DNA of 6,394 bases, taken from contig JALVMZ010000132.1 of the NCBI GenBank assembly GCA_027032655.1, forward strand, positions 1 to 6,394. Direction: 5' to 3'. Shown here one piece after another: positions 6,110 to 6,394 of the stretch. Position numbers and translations under genes: made by a program. The notes beneath the pieces were generated by a model. That model saw only the letters and a program-made list of their open reading frames with translations, ran no database searches and was not told the origin of the DNA. Each line of letters opens with the position of its first letter. Position 1 is the first letter of the stretch. The stretch comes from Desulfobacteraceae bacterium (GTDB lineage: Bacteria; Desulfobacterota; DSM-4660; Desulfatiglandales; JALVMZ01).

Positions 6110-6186
6110 GCGCCCATAGCTCAGATGGATAGAGCAACGGACTACGAATCCGTAGGTCGCAGGTTCAAGTCCTGCTGGGCGCACCA
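6110..6186 (+). tRNA. tRNA-Arg (anticodon ACG)
   Basis: The full cloverleaf can be drawn. The acceptor stem GCGCCCA (6110-6116) pairs perfectly with TGGGCGC (6176-6182); the D stem is GCTC/GAGC (6119-6122, 6132-6135); the anticodon stem is ACGGA/TCCGT (6137-6141, 6149-6153) with loop CTACGAA; the variable loop is AGGTC; and the T stem is GCAGG/CCTGC (6159-6163, 6171-6175) with loop TTCAAGT. The anticodon ACG is at 6144-6146 and reads CGU, and with A34 edited to inosine by TadA also CGC and CGA. The discriminator is A and the CCA end is encoded (6184-6186). No paired or conserved position looks damaged, so it should be functional. Confidence 0.97.
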
Positions 6187-6209
6187 GCTTTCTAAGTCAT
6201 ATTAATTGA

Positions 6210-6394
6210 TTAAATGGAGGCCTTCATGAGTATATCCATTGAATTGTCTCTTTCATCTCTCTTATAGATCTGCCTCGATATTGAATCAATATCCTTCCCC
6301 TTAAGCAATTCAATACATGCATCCACCACCATAGGATCATAAAGGACACCTTTTTTCTCTTCTAATTCGTCAAGGGCCTTTTCCACACCAAGTG
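6210..6394 (-). CDS. HD-GYP/HD-domain phosphohydrolase-like protein, C-terminal end (5' part outside window)
   Basis: On the minus strand an open frame enters from the right edge and runs 60 codons to a TAA at 6210-6212. The peptide starts LGVEKALDELEEKKGVLYDP and continues MVVDACIELL. This matches the end of HD-GYP domains, where a helix (ALxEL) is followed by a GTxFDPxVVxAFL element. HD-GYP enzymes are usually cyclic-di-GMP phosphodiesterases or related signalling hydrolases; the HD and GYP catalytic motifs would lie upstream, outside the window, so activity cannot be judged. A tail of about 30 residues, rich in charge and without a clear domain, follows. It converges on the tRNA gene with 23 bases between them. 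The assignment rests on a short stretch, so an HD-domain protein of another type is possible. Confidence 0.62.
   Translation of the reverse strand, partial: LGVEKALDELEEKKGVLYDPMVVDACIELLKGKDIDSISRQIYKRDERDNSMDILMKASI

Noticed and set aside
5999..6205. A 68-codon plus-strand frame upstream of and through the tRNA
   Set aside because: Its C-terminal part (PIAQMDRATDYESVGRR) is simply the translated tRNA-Arg gene, a well-known spurious product.
6213..6240. AATGGA/TCCATT inverted repeat downstream of the tRNA as a terminator
   Set aside because: The 6-bp stem has a 16-base loop and no T run directly after it, and it lies in the coding end of the HD-GYP-like gene.

Overview
The window reads as chromosomal DNA of a Gram-negative bacterium of moderately low GC. 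Most likely it is a deltaproteobacterial (Desulfobacterota-type) genome. That is inferred from a type IV pilus retraction ATPase followed by a PilU-like paralogue and a zinc-ribbon protein, an HDAC-like deacetylase next to a GNAT enzyme, and a tRNA gene with an encoded CCA end. No phage, insertion sequence, CRISPR array or other mobile element is visible.

Left part (1-1047, plus strand): the C-terminal third of a histone-deacetylase/AcuC-superfamily deacetylase is followed 24 bases later by a GNAT N-acetyltransferase. The two are probably co-transcribed. They form a deacetylase/acetyltransferase pair that recalls, but is not sequence-equivalent to, the Bacillus acuA/acuC arrangement.

Centre (1100-4474, plus strand): a good sigma70-type promoter precedes a compact four-gene operon. 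Its genes are pilT (twitching-pilus retraction ATPase), a second PilU-like ATPase, a protein made of a four-cysteine zinc ribbon, an acidic linker and a degenerate response-regulator receiver-like domain, and a 90-residue helical protein of unknown function. A perfect 7-bp hairpin followed by a T-rich run lies just past the last gene. It sits inside the 3' end of the convergent kinase gene and looks like the operon's terminator. This ATPase pair with a zinc-ribbon/pseudo-receiver protein is the most interesting part of the window: it could be a local control module for pilus retraction (inference).

Right part (4419-5936, minus strand): a GHMP-superfamily small-molecule kinase related to heptose-7-phosphate/galactokinase-type enzymes lies downstream of a 115-residue coiled-coil protein. 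The coiled-coil gene has a near-consensus promoter (TTGACA-18-GATAAT) with a long inverted repeat immediately upstream of its -35 box.

Far right (6035-6394): a tRNA-Arg(ACG) gene on the plus strand with a plausible promoter. The window closes with the C-terminal 60 codons of a minus-strand gene whose sequence resembles the end of HD-GYP/HD-domain phosphohydrolases. The non-coding stretch 5882-6109 holds only the two promoters and the inverted repeat; no other gene is seen there.
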